This document shows positions 62,856 through 64,000 of a stretch of 64,000 nucleotides of DNA, one piece after another (position 1 is the first letter of the stretch; the number at the start of each line of letters is the position of its first letter). The notes beneath the pieces are model-generated. The model made no database searches. It had not been told where the DNA came from and saw only the letters and a program-made list of their open reading frames with translations. The stretch is from NCBI GenBank assembly GCA_964352025.1, contig CAYGPZ010000014.1:1-64000 (forward strand). The letters run 5' to 3'. The position numbers and the translations under genes are program-made. Source of the DNA: Hirschia sp964352025 (lineage in GTDB: Bacteria > Pseudomonadota > Alphaproteobacteria > Caulobacterales > Hyphomonadaceae).

Positions 62856-63464
62856 ATGCTTAACAAAACTCAAGTTATCCCTATCAGGGAACAAATAGCC
62901 AACCAAATTCGCACCGATGTTATCGGTGGTGAAATGGAACCTGGGCAACGCCTCAGAGAAGAGCAACTTGCTGAAAGGTTTGGTGTTTCTCGAGGACCGA
63001 TAAGGGATGTATTACTACAATTGACGAAAGAAGGCCTGCTAGTTTCCAAACGAAATTGCGGCGTAACAGTCAATGAAATGCTCCCCCCTGAGATCCAAGA
63101 TCTGATGATTACACTTCGAAAAAATATTGAAACATTTGCGTTTCAAAAACTCGAAGGAAAACTGGATGATTCGGATTTTGAGGAACTTGGCGACTATTTG
63201 GACGGCATGAACGCAGCCCTAAAACAGGAACATTTCACCGAAGCGGCAGAAATCGACCTAGAGTTTCACAAATATCTTTTAGAAAAAGCTGGTGGCGACG
63301 AATTGGTCAATTTGTGGAGACCAATGGTTCTGCGTATGCGGATGAATTATCAACGCGTGTGCTCACCCGAGCAAAGCATGCAAGAGCACTGGGATATATT
63401 GGACGCCCTTAAAGCCGGCAATATGACCGAAGCAACCAAACTTCTCGCATCACACATCAAGTAG
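62856..63464 (+). CDS. GntR family regulator, FadR/FCD subfamily
   Basis: The 202-residue protein has an N-terminal winged helix (PIREQIANQIRTDVIGGEMEPG, then LREEQLAERFGVSRGPIRDVLLQL) and an all-helical FCD effector domain (about 80-200; EAAEIDLEFHKYLLEKAGGDELV holds the metal-binding Asp/His pattern). FCD regulators respond to organic or sugar acids, and members of the uronate branch bind TTGTATACAA-like sites. That fits the sites upstream of the agarase, Exop_C-like and FG-GAP genes, so I propose it as their regulator (inference). It is convergent with the partial aldehyde dehydrogenase. Confidence 0.9.
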   Translation: MLNKTQVIPIREQIANQIRTDVIGGEMEPGQRLREEQLAERFGVSRGPIRDVLLQLTKEGLLVSKRNCGVTVNEMLPPEIQDLMITLRKNIETFAFQKLEGKLDDSDFEELGDYLDGMNAALKQEHFTEAAEIDLEFHKYLLEKAGGDELVNLWRPMVLRMRMNYQRVCSPEQSMQEHWDILDALKAGNMTEATKLLASHIK

Positions 63465-63474
63465 ACAAAAAAAA

Positions 63475-63504
63475 GGTTGCATCGACATAATGTCAAATGC
63501 AACC
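63475..63504 (-). terminator. terminator of the second aldehyde dehydrogenase
   Basis: Arms GGTTGCA (63475-63481) and TGCAACC (63498-63504) enclose an imperfect inner stem. Eight T residues follow on the minus strand. It may also end the gntR-type gene. Confidence 0.82.
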
Positions 63505-63535
63505 CAAGTCAGGACATCACAAGGATCTATGAATT

Positions 63536-64000
63536 TTAGGTTTCTTTGAGATAGACTGTCTTCTTCTCTAGATATTGCTCTAGACCGAACTTCCCATCTT
63601 CTCCGCCCAAACCAGATTGCTTCCAACCATTGTGGAAACCTTGGTGTTGTTCACCCATTGGGCGGTTGATGTAGAGCTCTCCAGCTTCCATCTCATTGAT
63701 AAATTTTTGAATGTTTTTGTGTGACGCAGAATAGAAATAGGCAGCAAGACCATAAATACTGTCACTTGCCATTTCGATTGCGTCATCAAGCGTTTTGAAA
63801 GTAACAACTGGTAGAATTGGACCAAATGTTTCTTCTTCAACAGCGATATTTTTGTGCTCAGTGGCTAATACAGTTGGCTCATACCAGAAACCACCTTCAT
63901 AACCTTCAACAACTGCGCGCTTACCACCAGCGAGGATTTCTCCGCCCTGTTTAACACTTTCCTGAACGATGTGATCGATGTTCTCGATCTCTTTTGCGTT
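63536..64000 (-). CDS. aldehyde dehydrogenase, C-terminal part (gene continues beyond the window)
   Basis: The minus-strand frame is open from the TAA at 63536-63538 to the window end with no stop, so the ATG at 63772 is internal. The 154 visible residues include GGFWYEPTVLATEH, EETFGPILPVVTFKTLDDAI, YFYSASHKNIQKFINEMEAG and the end KQSGLGGEDGKFGLEQYLEK, the C-terminal third of an AldA-like NAD-dependent aldehyde dehydrogenase. The catalytic Cys lies outside. Near the GntR gene and agar-linked operators, it could be an anhydrogalactose or lactaldehyde dehydrogenase (inference). Confidence 0.9.
   Translation of the reverse strand, partial: NAKEIENIDHIVQESVKQGGEILAGGKRAVVEGYEGGFWYEPTVLATEHKNIAVEEETFGPILPVVTFKTLDDAIEMASDSIYGLAAYFYSASHKNIQKFINEMEAGELYINRPMGEQHQGFHNGWKQSGLGGEDGKFGLEQYLEKKTVYLKET

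Noticed and set aside
63536..63772. A separate 78-residue protein at the right end
   Set aside because: The frame continues without a stop to base 64000 with aldehyde dehydrogenase sequence, so this is a partial large gene.
1..64000. tRNA, rRNA, CRISPR arrays, insertion sequences or prophage
   Set aside because: No conserved RNA sequence, regular spaced repeats, transposase or integrase was seen.

Overview
The window comes from an AT-rich (by eye) Gram-negative marine heterotroph. TonB-dependent receptors with Asp/Asn-rich barrels, a SapC protein next to a tryptophan-halogenase-like flavoprotein, a DUF1800/DUF1501 pair, a GH50 beta-agarase and many LacI regulators suggest an alphaproteobacterium of the Hyphomonadaceae/Caulobacterales type. 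That placement is inference. There are no rRNA or tRNA genes, CRISPR arrays or transposases. The whole window reads as catabolic islands for algal glycans and glycosides.

Region 1 (1-14317): a DUF1800/DUF1501 pair (the first cut by the window start), a sulfatase lipoprotein, a small TonB receptor, a large ThuA / sorbosone-dehydrogenase-like / cytochrome c protein, a LacI regulator and a PhoD-like phosphatase. Three near-identical LacI-type operators (TGTTAYCGATAWCA-like) tie these genes into one regulon. Region 2 (14429-18272): an AraC regulator divergent from a coupled PhyH dioxygenase - zinc alcohol dehydrogenase - esterase operon. Region 3 (18339-23376): an APH-type kinase, an enolase paralogue with altered catalytic residues, an FAH-fold hydrolase and an SDR form one operon, divergent from a LacI gene across a perfect palindrome.

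Region 4 (23545-33140): an agar module with a stand-alone ExoP C-terminal-like domain protein, an STN-type TonB receptor with its ECF sigma/FecR pair, an MRJP-like protein and a GH50 beta-agarase lipoprotein. TTGTATAC-type palindromes lie upstream of the Exop_C gene, the GH50 gene and the FG-GAP gene of region 6. A FadR-type GntR gene at the right end carries related half-sites in its own promoter. Region 5 (33383-41939): an IclR regulator divergent from a translationally coupled operon holding a solute-binding-protein-fold protein with no signal peptide, two family III CoA-transferases, a crotonase and an aldehyde dehydrogenase. A lactonase/2-keto-3-deoxygalactonate kinase pair faces it.

Region 6 (42108-64000): a halogenase-like gene, a sulfotransferase and a 1248-residue TonB receptor come first. 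A seven-gene 3-keto-glycoside operon follows (GMC oxidoreductase, Tat-exported small subunit, two xylose-isomerase-like proteins, DUF1080, MFS, Gfo/Idh/MocA), divergent from its LacI gene. Then come SapC with a second halogenase, an FG-GAP/ASPIC lipoprotein, the GntR gene and a second aldehyde dehydrogenase cut by the window end.

The best candidates for undescribed biology are the kinase/enolase-paralogue pathway (18339-22253) and the cytoplasmic binding-protein/CoA-transferase/crotonase pathway (34284-39994).
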